DNA of 43,401 bases from CAXMNX01 sp964194845. GTDB taxonomy: Bacteria; Pseudomonadota; Alphaproteobacteria; Rhodobacterales; Rhodobacteraceae. Positions within the stretch are counted from its first letter, which is position 1, and every line of letters starts with the position of its first letter. The position numbers were made by a program, and so were the translations under genes. The DNA lies in the NCBI GenBank assembly GCA_964194845.1, contig CAXMNX010000019.1, forward strand, positions 1 to 43,401, given 5' to 3'. This document shows positions 43,207 through 43,401 of this stretch, one piece after another. The notes beneath the pieces are model-generated. The model had not been told where the DNA came from, did not search any database, and was given only the letters and a program-made list of their open reading frames with translations.

Positions 43207-43401
43207 GGCGCATGTTTACGAGCGCTTCGCGCGGCGGCTTTCTGCACGTGGGATGCACATATTCATCGCAAAGACTGTTTATTAAATCGAAACAGCACCA
43301 TATTACTGCCCCATTCTGTCGCTAAATGTCAGCCAATGGCAATGAGCAGTCCATCGCATTCCCCTCGTGTTACCAACGCCGCGGCATCGTCGCGGCGTTG
43401 G
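43207..43401. other. right-edge intergenic region ending in a strong hairpin
   Basis: No gene is supportable in these 195 bp. The middle (about 43260-43310) is A/T-rich. The end holds CCAACGCCGCG-gcatcgt-CGCGGCGTTGG (43373-43401), an 11-bp perfect stem with a 7-base loop running exactly to the edge. It may be a terminator for the CoA-transferase operon or for a gene or small RNA continuing outside. Confidence 0.5.

Overview
The window looks like a core chromosomal segment of an alphaproteobacterium of the Rhodobacteraceae (Roseobacter/Rhodobacter type). The evidence is the high G+C, dense operons joined by ATGA, GTGA and TGATG overlaps, and several familiar gene blocks: ctaC-ctaB-(small ORF)-ctaG-ctaE-surf1-thrC-M16 peptidase-rimJ with tldD divergent; moxR-DUF58-DUF4159-GATase-like membrane protein; an LdtR-type MarR regulator; sdhE; and dprA-topA. 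I see no tRNA, rRNA, CRISPR array, transposase or integrase. All identifications come from reading the translations and motifs, not from database searches.

Layout. 1-8.6 kb: edge of an unknown minus-strand gene, thrS, a minus-strand pair of an exported sulfite-oxidase-fold protein and a membrane GGDEF-EAL protein, then small genes: membrane proteins, an ArsC/Spx-like gene cut by an in-frame TAG, a cold-shock protein, a lipoprotein, DUF1761, a ribosome-hibernation-like factor and an ABM-like protein. 8.8-11.1 kb: a low-G+C AAA ATPase with a DUF4435/TOPRIM-like tail lies 5 bp downstream of thyX and is the best defence-system candidate. 11.3-18.8 kb: a TPR plus beta-barrel (Slam-like) outer-membrane protein, gloA joined to two DUF1194 von Willebrand proteins, LdtR-like regulator, XRE regulator-sdhE, aspartate aminotransferase, a small conserved gene, a GNAT, and a flavin reductase whose only fitting start codon is AUA.

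18.8-28.6 kb: the four-gene moxR cluster on the minus strand, divergent from DUF1285-SDR; then a VOC-WYL regulator pair and a YegP-type protein. 28.7-36.1 kb: the cytochrome aa3 oxidase subunit and assembly block running into thrC, an M16 peptidase and rimJ. 36.3-43.4 kb: tldD, dprA with a frameshift in a nine-G tract, topA, and a 3-oxoacid CoA-transferase pair, with a strong hairpin at the right edge.

The main points for a second look are the AAA-DUF4435 fusion; three genes that standard gene calling would truncate or miss (ArsC-like nonsense, AUA-start flavin reductase, poly-G dprA); a three-tier inverted repeat filling the csp-lipoprotein gap; the Cys-less sulfite-oxidase-fold partner of a c-di-GMP enzyme; and a dispersed 23-24 nt element present in two opposite-strand copies.
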